Below, piece after piece: positions 1 through 5,825 of a DNA stretch of 7,608 nt (positions are counted from its first letter, which is position 1; every line of letters starts with the position of its first letter). Origin of the DNA: Thermoflexales bacterium (GTDB lineage Bacteria; Chloroflexota; Anaerolineae; Fen-1058); the NCBI GenBank assembly GCA_030834835.1, contig JAUQXD010000438.1, forward strand, positions 1 through 7,608, given 5' to 3'. The position numbers and the translations under genes were made by a program. The notes beneath the pieces are model-generated. The model saw only the letters and a list, made by a program, of their open reading frames with translations. It was not told where the DNA came from and did not search any database.

Positions 1-120
1 GAGAGACGGCACACTGGCGCCTTGCGTTCGCAGATCGAGCACGCCCGTCGCCGACTGCCGTATAACAAGATCGAATAGCGCTGTCTCACTGAGATCGTGT
101 GTGATGATCAAAATGCGCAT
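1..120 (-). CDS. Unrecognised protein, N-terminal 40 residues only (gene runs off the left edge)
   Basis: An open frame begins at ATG 120-118 and stays open to the window edge, giving exactly 40 codons. It begins MRILIITHDLSETALF: a hydrophobic strand, then an amphipathic helix, then a second short strand (residues 26-30, GVLDL). This beta-alpha-beta start is seen in receiver-like and Rossmann-type folds, but 40 residues do not identify a family. A GGAG at 125-128 is a possible ribosome binding site with a short 4-base spacer. The gene follows the stop of the upstream ribbon-helix-helix gene by 18 bases on the same strand, so it is probably the next gene of the operon. The function is unknown. 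Confidence 0.6.
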   Translation of the reverse strand, partial: MRILIITHDLSETALFDLVIRQSATGVLDLRTQGASVPSL

Positions 121-138
121 TCCACTCCATCAAGCCGC

Positions 139-579
139 TCAGGGCATGACCGCCCTGTCCAAACCGAGCGGCAGGGTTAGCGGCGGTTGATCGCCCTCTA
201 CCTTGCGCGCCAGCGATGGGACACGATAGCCGTTCAACTGAGCCGCGGCCGCCGCCAGTCGCCCGATCAGACCGGGCAGTTCCGATCGATACACAATCAC
301 AGTCTGAACGACACCATCGCTTTGCACGTCACGGTTATGCAGGCTCACGCAGTCGCCGGTGATCTGGAGCGCCGGGCCGCTGTCGATGGCCTCGATGGAT
401 TCCGGCGTGGTGGCTTGCAGGCCTGCCCGCATCAGAGTGCGAATCAGAGTTGCCATGCCACCCTCGGGCACGTCGCGCAAGAGTTCGATCAGGTCACGAT
501 CGATTGTCGGATCAAGCCCGATGCGCGCACTCACCACCAGATGATGACCTTTGTGTTTGAAGCGCTCACCTCGCGCCAT
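139..579 (-). CDS. Ribbon-helix-helix protein, ParR-like, second of two (146 aa)
   Basis: Probable DNA-binding adaptor of an actin-type plasmid partition system. Residues 13-54 fit a ribbon-helix-helix fold: a strand (HLVVSARIGL, 13-22), a helix (TIDRDLIELLRD, 25-36), a PEGG turn (38-41) and a second helix (43-53). The pattern DRDLxxLLxxxPxG...IRxxxRAG is typical of small plasmid RHH proteins. Residues 55-146 form an extension with no motif I recognise. In ParR proteins the C-terminal part contacts the ParM filament, so the extension could do that. The start ATG 577-579 follows a strong GAGGAG site at 588-593, which lies in the end of the preceding RHH gene, so the two are probably translationally coupled. 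The DRDL helix and the Pro-x-Gly turn are shared with the preceding protein, which suggests an old duplication. A purely regulatory RHH repressor is the main alternative. Confidence 0.72.
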   Translation of the reverse strand: MARGERFKHKGHHLVVSARIGLDPTIDRDLIELLRDVPEGGMATLIRTLMRAGLQATTPESIEAIDSGPALQITGDCVSLHNRDVQSDGVVQTVIVYRSELPGLIGRLAAAAAQLNGYRVPSLARKVEGDQPPLTLPLGLDRAVMP

Positions 580-584
580 CGTCG

Positions 585-836
585 CTACTCCTCAAACGTA
601 CTCAGCAAATGATCGATCGCCTGGCTGGCCCGGTGACTCTCGCGGCGCGCGATCTCCGCCTGGCCCGCCGACTGGCCGCCCCGGATCGCGGCCAGCAAGG
701 CCGCATTGCGTCGGCCGCGCGGCAGCGCTTCGATCTGTTGAAAGAACGGCAGCAGATCCCGGTCATTCGTCAACAGGCGAATTCGATACACTCGATTCAA
801 TAAGGTCAGCTGTCCGACCGGCCCACGCTTGCCCAT
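585..836 (-). CDS. Small ribbon-helix-helix-like protein, ParR-like, first of two (83 aa)
   Basis: A short basic protein directly downstream of the actin-like ATPase gene, the place where parR normally sits. A strand (RVYRIRLL, 15-22) is followed by a helix (NDRDLLPFFQQIEA, 24-37), an LPRGR turn (38-42) and a helix (NAALLAAIRGG, 44-54). This is the same layout as the RHH region of the next gene, including the DRDL motif. Residues 55-83 are a charged helical tail (Q, R, E, H rich) ending in Phe-Glu-Glu. The ATG at 836-834 follows a moderate GGGGTGA ribosome site. At 83 residues it is shorter than most ParR proteins and has little room for a separate filament-binding domain. It may bind DNA while the longer second protein contacts the actin, or the two may form a heterodimer. 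This is inference from fold pattern and position. Confidence 0.68.
   Translation of the reverse strand: MGKRGPVGQLTLLNRVYRIRLLTNDRDLLPFFQQIEALPRGRRNAALLAAIRGGQSAGQAEIARRESHRASQAIDHLLSTFEE
588..593 (-). promoter_or_regulatory. Ribosome binding site of the second RHH gene
   Basis: GAGGAG on the minus strand, 8 bases before ATG 579. It falls inside the last codons of the preceding RHH gene (its final Glu-Glu codons), so translation of the two genes is linked. Confidence 0.7.
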
Positions 837-869
837 GTCACCCCGGTTGTGCCCTGTTACCAGATTTCG

Positions 870-896
870 AACTCCCCCAAACTCGGTTACGGAGTT
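870..896. repeat. Direct plus inverted AACTC repeat in the actin-RHH gap
   Basis: On the plus strand AACTCC (870-875) and AACTCG (880-885) are direct repeats 10 bases apart, and GGAGTT (891-896) is the exact inverse of the first. On the transcript they can form two competing hairpins with 5-bp and 6-bp stems. No T-run follows, so it does not look like a rho-independent terminator. The site lies in the only gap (837-908, 72 bases) inside the actin-RHH gene set. A roughly helical-turn repeat is a plausible RHH protein operator or small centromere. The short length makes chance a real alternative. Confidence 0.3.
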
Positions 897-908
897 GTCG
901 AGCAGTGA

Positions 909-2015
909 TCACTCTTCCGACAGCCCTTTGAACACGCCTGGCCGCTGGGCCAACTTAGCCAGACCCACCGCATTGACCGTGACTGGATCGGCCAGACACT
1001 CCGCATGCGGAATATGCCGTCGGATCGGGGTATCCAGCACGAGCGCGCCGCCGCCCGCCAACAGCACGTACGACAGCTGCGCGCCGCGCCAGGTCTCCTC
1101 CACAAAATCGATCGTGCGAGTGGCCAGCGAATTGAGCGCCTGTTGCACAACCGGCTTGAGATCATATTTCTGTCCGGCGAGAATGATGGGCACGCTCTTG
1201 CGCTCGAGATACTGGCGGATGTAGGCATCGGCCTCGGCCATCGACAACTCAAAATGAAATTGCGCCTTGACGGAGCGCGCGATCTCTTCCGCCGCCACGC
1301 GCACGCCCAGCGTGTCGCCGCCGGTGAAACGTTTTTCGATCCGGCCCTGCTTTACGAGCAGCAGGTCGAGCGTGTTGAAGCCCGAATCCAGCACCGCCAC
1401 GTTCGCGCTGATCAAGTCGTCTTCGGCGCGCACCCACTCGCCCTGCTCATTCAATCCCCACGCGAAGAAGGCGCCGACCGGTTGCGCCATGCACTTGATG
1501 GCGTGCACGATCAGGTGTGATTCCACGCCGTCATAGGTGAAGGTGTGCTCGCCCAGCAGCCAGGCTTCGATGCCTTTGACGGTATCTTTGAAGTTCGATG
1601 CCATCACCACCTCGACCGGCAGGGCGACGAGGATGGCGAGATCAGTCGGGCCGCCGTCCACCATCTGCGCCAGCAGGGCATAGGTCAACGCCCGGACTTC
1701 CATCGAATCGGTGTACTTGCTCGGATCGAAGCGCTCCAGCGGGCGCGCATACCGCGCGACCTGATGGCCGACCAGATACGTGCCGCCGCTGAAGGACACC
1801 TGAACGGGCCGCGGCTCTTTGCGCTGCCGGGTCAGGTTACCCAGGGTCAGGCCGCCGACATTCACATCGCCCACGCCCACTTGCGACGGCAGGCTGACCG
1901 TGTTAAGTGATCGCGTCTCGACCAGTTCACCCTTGCGTTTGTGCCGCTGGATCAGCACTTCCGCGCCCTTCATGTTGCCGTTGCCCAGATCAATACACAA
2001 TTTGCGAATCGTCAT
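909..2015 (-). CDS. ParM/StbA-like actin-fold ATPase (368 aa)
   Basis: Actin-superfamily ATPase of the plasmid segregation type, expected to polymerise in the cytoplasm and push or pull plasmid copies apart. The diagnostic nucleotide-binding motifs are all present. Phosphate-1 is IDLGNGNMKG (8-17) at the N-terminus. Phosphate-2 is LDSGFNTLD (209-217), of the form D-x-G-x-x-T-x-D. The adenosine motif is LLAGGGA (318-324). Near the end, DPVTVNAVGLAKLA (343-356) matches the conserved P-x-x-x-N-x-x-G-L segment of ParM-like proteins. The length is normal for the family. ATG 2015 overlaps the stop of the upstream gene in an ATGA, and AGGAG at 2025-2029 lies 9 bases upstream, so translation is probably coupled. 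Two RHH genes follow, completing a type II partition-like set. Which actin subfamily it belongs to (ParM, AlfA, Alp7A or a new one) needs a tree. The core call is firm. Confidence 0.9.
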   Translation of the reverse strand: MTIRKLCIDLGNGNMKGAEVLIQRHKRKGELVETRSLNTVSLPSQVGVGDVNVGGLTLGNLTRQRKEPRPVQVSFSGGTYLVGHQVARYARPLERFDPSKYTDSMEVRALTYALLAQMVDGGPTDLAILVALPVEVVMASNFKDTVKGIEAWLLGEHTFTYDGVESHLIVHAIKCMAQPVGAFFAWGLNEQGEWVRAEDDLISANVAVLDSGFNTLDLLLVKQGRIEKRFTGGDTLGVRVAAEEIARSVKAQFHFELSMAEADAYIRQYLERKSVPIILAGQKYDLKPVVQQALNSLATRTIDFVEETWRGAQLSYVLLAGGGALVLDTPIRRHIPHAECLADPVTVNAVGLAKLAQRPGVFKGLSEE

Positions 2016-2407
2016 TGCCGTCCACTCCTATTGAAGTGTTTGTGCCACCACCGGCGCCACCAGCGGCTCAACCGCTCACGCCGGGTCGGTCGCAGATCGA
2101 TCACAATCAGGATCGCCTGTTCAGCGCGCGTGATGGCAACTCGTTTCTGAAGCATGACCGCCAGCCGGCGGCGCAGTTCGCTGCTCAAGATCAACTGTTG
2201 ATCGGCGGCGGATAACCCGCGCGCGTCGATGGCGTAACTGACCAACTGTCCGCGATGCAGGCGGATTCGGCTGAAGACTACGCCGCTGGCGCCCGGTCGG
2301 ACACCGGCTCGATCGAGCGTGCGCAGAATCGCGCTGCCCAGGCGCTCGATCGGGTTGAGCGGTGCAGCCGGCAGGGCCGCTCGATGGGTCGTCAGCGCCG
2401 TCGGCAT
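2012..2407 (-). CDS. Small unrecognised protein with Trp/Arg-rich tail (131 aa)
   Basis: I do not recognise the family. The predicted core (residues 17-106) alternates helices and strands, with a hydrophobic strand AILIVIDL at 98-105. The last 23 residues are strongly basic and contain RWWRRWW (115-121): Trp 116, 117, 120 and 121 fall on one side of a helix and arginines on the other. Such a tail often rests on a membrane surface or binds nucleic acid. I chose ATG 2407 because AAGG (2414-2417) lies 6 bases upstream and the start is one base after the previous stop. An ATG at 2452 in the same frame lacks a ribosome site and would overlap the upstream gene by 44 bases. It shares an ATGA overlap with the actin-like gene, so a functional link to the filament is likely but unproven. 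Confidence 0.7.
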   Translation of the reverse strand: MPTALTTHRAALPAAPLNPIERLGSAILRTLDRAGVRPGASGVVFSRIRLHRGQLVSYAIDARGLSAADQQLILSSELRRRLAVMLQKRVAITRAEQAILIVIDLRPTRRERLSRWWRRWWHKHFNRSGRQ

Positions 2408-2408
2408 C

Positions 2409-3296
2409 TCAGCCCTTAAACAGCCGCCGCAACCGATTGACCTGATCTGCATCGTCGTCGATCTCGACTTCTGGCATACGCCGGGACGTTGAGCCGGCGG
2501 CTTGATCGATCACGATCAGGGCGGCTGAAGATGATCCACCCGCCACCGGCGACATGGCCGGTGTTCGGGTCCGGATGAGACGCGCGCCACGTCGCGCGAG
2601 CAGGATAATCAGGTATAGGGCCGCCAGCGTCACAGCGACGAGGATGATCGTCAAGACCGCGAACGTTGCATCCTGCCGGCGTTGAGTGTCAGCCGCTTGC
2701 GCTGTTTGCGCCTCAGCCGTCGCCGCGATACTGATGGCCACCGAAGTAGCAACCGCCCGATTGTCTCGATCATGCGCCTCGGCAGCGATCCGCGTGACCT
2801 GAATCGACGCTTGGGTCGCTTTGGTCTGTAGGGCCGTGCGCGTTTGTTCAGCCGCGATCGCGTTTTGCTGTTGCTGAATCTCTAACGCTGTCCGTGTTTG
2901 CTGCACGACAACCGTTGCTTGCAGGGCCGCGGCATCTGCTGTCGCTTGCAAGGCCGCGATCTGAACCCGCTGCTGTTCGGCTGCCGCCGTGGCCTGCTGC
3001 GCCTGGGCAACGGCCTGAGCCTGGGCGGCTGCGGCTTGCGCTTGCAGCGCTGCGGCCTGAGCTTGCAGGGCGCTGGCATTTTGGGCAGCCTGCGCGGCGC
3101 TTTGCTGCTGCGTGAAAGCGGCCTGTGTCGCCTGCGCGTTGAGGGCTACCTGCGTTGACAGGGCCGCGATGTAGGGATCGACCGTGGCGAGACTACCCGT
3201 CTGGGCGTGTACACGCGAGGTCGCGGGCGATGTGATCATTAACATCAGCACCAGACCCAGCCCTACGAATGTGATGGCTTTTGCGCGCCCGTTCAT
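2409..3296 (-). CDS. Secreted/membrane Ala-Gln coiled-coil protein with C-terminal membrane span (295 aa)
   Basis: Residues 1-31 are a signal peptide: basic start (NGRAKA), hydrophobic core (8-21), and a likely cut after VHA-31. Residues 45-205 are a nearly uninterrupted Ala/Gln/Thr helix with repeated units such as ALQAQAA (76-82, 83-89) and QTRTAL (133-138 and 151-156, exactly 18 apart). A hydrophobic span at 211-234 is followed by Arg-Arg, then a cytoplasmic tail of about 60 residues ending in an acidic stretch (EVEIDDDAD) and a basic end. Predicted topology is a long rod outside and a tail inside. The layout matches the lipoprotein encoded on the other side of the FtsK-like gene, so the two probably work together with it. 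The start ATG 3296 has only a weak GGACGG before it and lies in a repeat tract. No enzymatic motif is present. Confidence 0.78.
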   Translation of the reverse strand: MNGRAKAITFVGLGLVLMLMITSPATSRVHAQTGSLATVDPYIAALSTQVALNAQATQAAFTQQQSAAQAAQNASALQAQAAALQAQAAAAQAQAVAQAQQATAAAEQQRVQIAALQATADAAALQATVVVQQTRTALEIQQQQNAIAAEQTRTALQTKATQASIQVTRIAAEAHDRDNRAVATSVAISIAATAEAQTAQAADTQRRQDATFAVLTIILVAVTLAALYLIILLARRGARLIRTRTPAMSPVAGGSSSAALIVIDQAAGSTSRRMPEVEIDDDADQVNRLRRLFKG

Positions 3297-3437
3297 CGAG
3301 TCCGTCCAGTTCGTCCAGTCCGTCGGTCGTTCGTCGCCCGGTTCGTCGAGTTCGTCAGCACTGCTTTAGGCCTGTAAGGGCGGTTCGCCCACTTCGTCGA
3401 GTTCGTCGCGTCCGTCGGGCTCGTCGGGTTCGCCGGC
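3292..3437. repeat. Imperfect 9-bp repeat tract across the FtsK-coiled-coil gene junction
   Basis: On the plus strand, units close to TTCGTCGAG recur: TTCATCGAG (3292-3300), TCCGTCCAG (3301-3309), TTCGTCCAG (3310-3318), TTCGTCGAG (3342-3350), TTCGTCGAG (3393-3401), TTCGTCGCG (3402-3410), TCCGTCGGG (3411-3419) and CTCGTCGGG (3420-3428). On the coding strand these encode the Asp/Glu-rich tail of the FtsK-like protein (EPDEPDGRDELDEVGEP). They continue past its TAA (3366-3368) up to and including the next start codon. A stretch around 3361-3391 interrupts them. Confidence 0.75.
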
Positions 3438-4808
3438 GAATGGGGCCAGATCGAGCTGCTGACGAAGTGACGGACTCAGACACCAGGCTCGCTTGAGGCG
3501 CGGATTCTGAAAGATCCAGCCTTGATCCGCCCAGGCGGCTTGCAGCCGTCGCGCTTCTTTCTGTCCCTGCCCGATCGACACCAGCCAGGCTTCGGTGAAC
3601 TTGCCACCGTTATCCATCGAGCAGCGCACTGCCAGATCGCGCACCTCATCAGAGACGGCTGGCTGAACAGCTGGACCGGCTATCGGTTCGGCCGCCACAC
3701 TGGCTGGCAGTGGCTCCATGGCCTGTGGCAGATCGACCGTGAAGGCCTGCGCTTCGATCAGCCTAGCATCCCACACAATCGCCAGCCGCCCCGGCACCTT
3801 CGGCAGTTTATCCGCGCCCACGCGTTCGAGAATGATCTGCGAATCGGTGTGCGATGGCACCGGCAGCGAAATGCGCGTCGAGAGATTGGTCTTCGAGATG
3901 CCGCGCACGGCTGTCGCGCTAGGCCGCTGCGTCGCCAGCACCGGATAGATGCCGAAGGCCCCGCCGCGCGAGATCAGATCTTCGATTGTGCGCAAAATTT
4001 GATCGGCATCCGGCAGCAGCGAGATCGCGGTGACTTCATCGATCACCAGGACGATCGGCTGCAGCTTGACCGCCGACTTCGCGTTGTATGAGTGAAAGTC
4101 GGCGACGCCGGCGGCCGCCAGCAAGGTCGATCGATCGCGCATCAAGCTCGTGACCTGCGTCAACCCGGCCATCAGATCGCGCTCGCCGATCACGGTTGTC
4201 TGCGGACGCCCACTGTAGCCGCGAAACTCGGCGCAGTTGGGCTTGCCATCCCACAGATACAACAGCGTTTGCCCGCCATGCAGCAGTGACTGAATCCAGC
4301 CATGCAGCAAGCGCGTCTTGCCCATGCGGCGGCTGCCGCCGACCAACACGGAATCCATTTTGAGGATCGATAGCCACAGTGGCCCGCGAACCGTGATGCC
4401 GATCGGGACGCAGAACGGATCAGGCTGCGCACTCAGGTTCAACGGCCGCGCCTGTAGATCGATCGGCGGCGCCGGCCAGTAGCCGATCTGCAAGAACACC
4501 CCGCGCGTGTTGGTGGGCACAACCGCCCGCCCCCCCAGCACGGTCGAGAGATGATGCCGGAAGCGCGGTGACAACACGGTGTCCGGATCTTTCAACAGCA
4601 GGGGGTTGAAGACCAGCACCAGGCGATCGTCGCGCTGCCAGGCGTAGAAGATCGGTTGATTGAAACCGCGCGCAGTCGCGTCATTGGTGAGTGCGCCGTT
4701 CTTGGTCAACAGTCGCAGCGTGCGTTCAGATATGAACTGCGCCAGACCCTGGCGCTGTGCGCTCGGATCGGACGTATGTAGTTGAGGAGAAACCATAGTG
4801 TCAGTCAT
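3366..4808 (-). CDS. FtsK/SpoIIIE-type DNA-translocating ATPase (480 aa)
   Basis: Likely double-stranded DNA pump acting at the membrane. The P-loop is GSRRMGKT (158-165). The Walker B is PIVLVIDEV (251-259), with Asp257 and Glu258. ATQRPS (292-297) and the region RISLPVPSHTDSQIIL, followed by GADKLP and a PGRLAI segment, match the conserved FtsK order. Residues of about 402-452 look like a winged helix (W-x-G-x-G-x-x-E-x-x-R-L-Q, then GW and KRAWCLSP). In FtsK such a gamma domain recognises DNA. The first 135 residues carry no membrane span, unlike FtsK itself, so membrane attachment would have to come from partners. The tail (from about 458) is Asp/Glu/Pro repeats. ATG 4808 is the start because GGAGA (4816-4820) precedes it by 7 bases; it overlaps the upstream gene by 8 bases. 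TcpA-like conjugation ATPases are the nearest alternative label. I cannot say whether its role is transfer or segregation. Confidence 0.85.
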   Translation of the reverse strand: MTDTMVSPQLHTSDPSAQRQGLAQFISERTLRLLTKNGALTNDATARGFNQPIFYAWQRDDRLVLVFNPLLLKDPDTVLSPRFRHHLSTVLGGRAVVPTNTRGVFLQIGYWPAPPIDLQARPLNLSAQPDPFCVPIGITVRGPLWLSILKMDSVLVGGSRRMGKTRLLHGWIQSLLHGGQTLLYLWDGKPNCAEFRGYSGRPQTTVIGERDLMAGLTQVTSLMRDRSTLLAAAGVADFHSYNAKSAVKLQPIVLVIDEVTAISLLPDADQILRTIEDLISRGGAFGIYPVLATQRPSATAVRGISKTNLSTRISLPVPSHTDSQIILERVGADKLPKVPGRLAIVWDARLIEAQAFTVDLPQAMEPLPASVAAEPIAGPAVQPAVSDEVRDLAVRCSMDNGGKFTEAWLVSIGQGQKEARRLQAAWADQGWIFQNPRLKRAWCLSPSLRQQLDLAPFAGEPDEPDGRDELDEVGEPPLQA

Positions 4809-5814
4809 TGACTTTTCTCCATTCCGCGTCCAGCACCTCGACCGCGTGCGGATCGGCGGCAATCAACGGCGGTTGATCGTGTGCAGCCACGATCGCGTAG
4901 CCGGCCTTGACGGCTTGTCCGGCGCGCTCGGGCAGCAAAGCATATTCATCATCGTCGAGGCGCGCACCAGGCAGCGCGCCCAATTTGTCGGCCAGGGTCA
5001 CCAGCTGATTGCGCTTCGCGTGCTCCAACAGCGCCAGCCAGCGGAACAACTCGTCCGGTGTCTTGGCGTCGCTCGGCTGATCACGCCCGTCGCTGATCAT
5101 GTGCGCGCCCACCATCTGGCGCGGATCGATCAGGTCGAGTTTGCCGTCGGCGCGCGGCAGGCCGAACAGCACCTCTTCACCGTTGGGACCAATCCGCACC
5201 GTCGCCGCACGCAACGTCAGGAAGTTCGTCACCGCCACCAGGATGCGCCGCCCGTACCACACGAAGCCGACGCCCGACATCACGACGATGGCAATCACCA
5301 GCCCGATGAAGATCGCTTCGCGGGTGCTGGCAGCGTTCGCCTGCTGCTGCGCTTGATCGAGTTTGACCTGCCCTTCCAGTGCCGTCTGCGTAGCGATGAC
5401 CTGAATTGCTTGCACGGTCGCATGCAGGCTGATCGCGTTTTGCGTTGCGGCGGCCTCGACGGCTTGCGAGGTTGCCTTGTTGTTCACGGCCTGCTGCGTC
5501 GCCTGCGCCTCGGCCAGGCGCGCACCCTGCGTGGCTGCCATCGAGACGGCCTGCGCCGTAGCGCGACTGTTGATCGCGCCTTGTGTAGCCTGCGCCTGCA
5601 GAGCAATCGCGTCTTGCGTGGCCTTCATCATCGACTGCCGTTCACGCGCCGCTTGATCGGCGTTGACGGCGGCAATCGTCGCGTTCGCGATCGCTTTGTT
5701 AGTCTGGCAGGACGGCAGGTCGCCGCCATACGCGCAAGGATCGCTGCTGCACGCACCCACCAGTACAGCCAGCACCCACACCACGCCGATCGCCCACCCC
5801 GCTGTGCGTCGCAT
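4801..5814 (-). CDS. Predicted lipoprotein with Ala-Thr-Gln repeat rod, membrane span and cytoplasmic domain (337 aa)
   Basis: The N-terminus has two arginines, a hydrophobic core and a lipobox-like VGAC with Cys22. Two further cysteines (27 and 36) could form a disulfide. Residues 40-160 are a long Ala/Gln helix in which Thr recurs at 66, 77, 86, 95, 106, 115, 124, 133 and 142, mostly as Ala-Thr-Gln. A span at 167-187 (IFIGLVIAIVVM core) precedes Tyr-Gly-Arg-Arg. The remaining 150 residues would be cytoplasmic; I recognise no domain there (charged, with ELFRWLALLEHAKRNQ helix). If Cys22 is lipidated, the rod is fixed to membrane at both ends. ATG 5814 follows AGGTGA (5818-5823), and the gene overlaps the FtsK-like start by 8 bases. 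The shared layout with the coiled-coil protein downstream of the ATPase suggests paired scaffolds. If lipidation does not occur, the N-terminus could be an ordinary signal peptide or anchor. Confidence 0.8.
   Translation of the reverse strand: MRRTAGWAIGVVWVLAVLVGACSSDPCAYGGDLPSCQTNKAIANATIAAVNADQAARERQSMMKATQDAIALQAQATQGAINSRATAQAVSMAATQGARLAEAQATQQAVNNKATSQAVEAAATQNAISLHATVQAIQVIATQTALEGQVKLDQAQQQANAASTREAIFIGLVIAIVVMSGVGFVWYGRRILVAVTNFLTLRAATVRIGPNGEEVLFGLPRADGKLDLIDPRQMVGAHMISDGRDQPSDAKTPDELFRWLALLEHAKRNQLVTLADKLGALPGARLDDDEYALLPERAGQAVKAGYAIVAAHDQPPLIAADPHAVEVLDAEWRKVND
4816..4820 (-). promoter_or_regulatory. Ribosome binding site fixing the FtsK-like start
   Basis: GGAGA, 7 bases before ATG 4808, inside the end of the preceding lipoprotein gene. 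An in-frame ATG at 4862 is 18 codons earlier and would give a long overlap with the neighbour. This site supports the shorter, 480-residue product. Confidence 0.65.
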
Positions 5815-5825
5815 GCCTCACCTGT

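Noticed and set aside
870..896. Rho-independent terminator after the actin-like gene
   Set aside because: The stems are 5-6 bp, the loop of the longer one is large, and no T-run follows on the transcript.
1005..2215. Several overlapping plus-strand open frames opposite the actin-like gene and the 131-residue gene
   Set aside because: The minus strand carries all actin nucleotide motifs in one frame. The plus-strand frames have no recognisable motif and no good ribosome sites.
2408..2452. Earlier ATG (2452) for the 131-residue protein
   Set aside because: It would overlap the upstream gene by 44 bases and has no ribosome site. The ATG at 2407, just after the upstream stop, is better placed.
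3292..3437. CRISPR-like or iteron array
   Set aside because: Units are only 9 bases, imperfect, without spacers, and mostly encode the acidic tail of a protein.
3522..4091. A 189-codon plus-strand open frame
   Set aside because: It is antisense to the Walker B and sensor region of the FtsK-like gene, and its His/Arg-rich product looks like a shadow frame.
2409..4808. A fusion of the FtsK-like and rod genes by read-through of the TAA at 3366-3368
   Set aside because: The frames do match, but the rod protein begins with a proper signal peptide that would be buried in the fusion. Two separate products are more likely.
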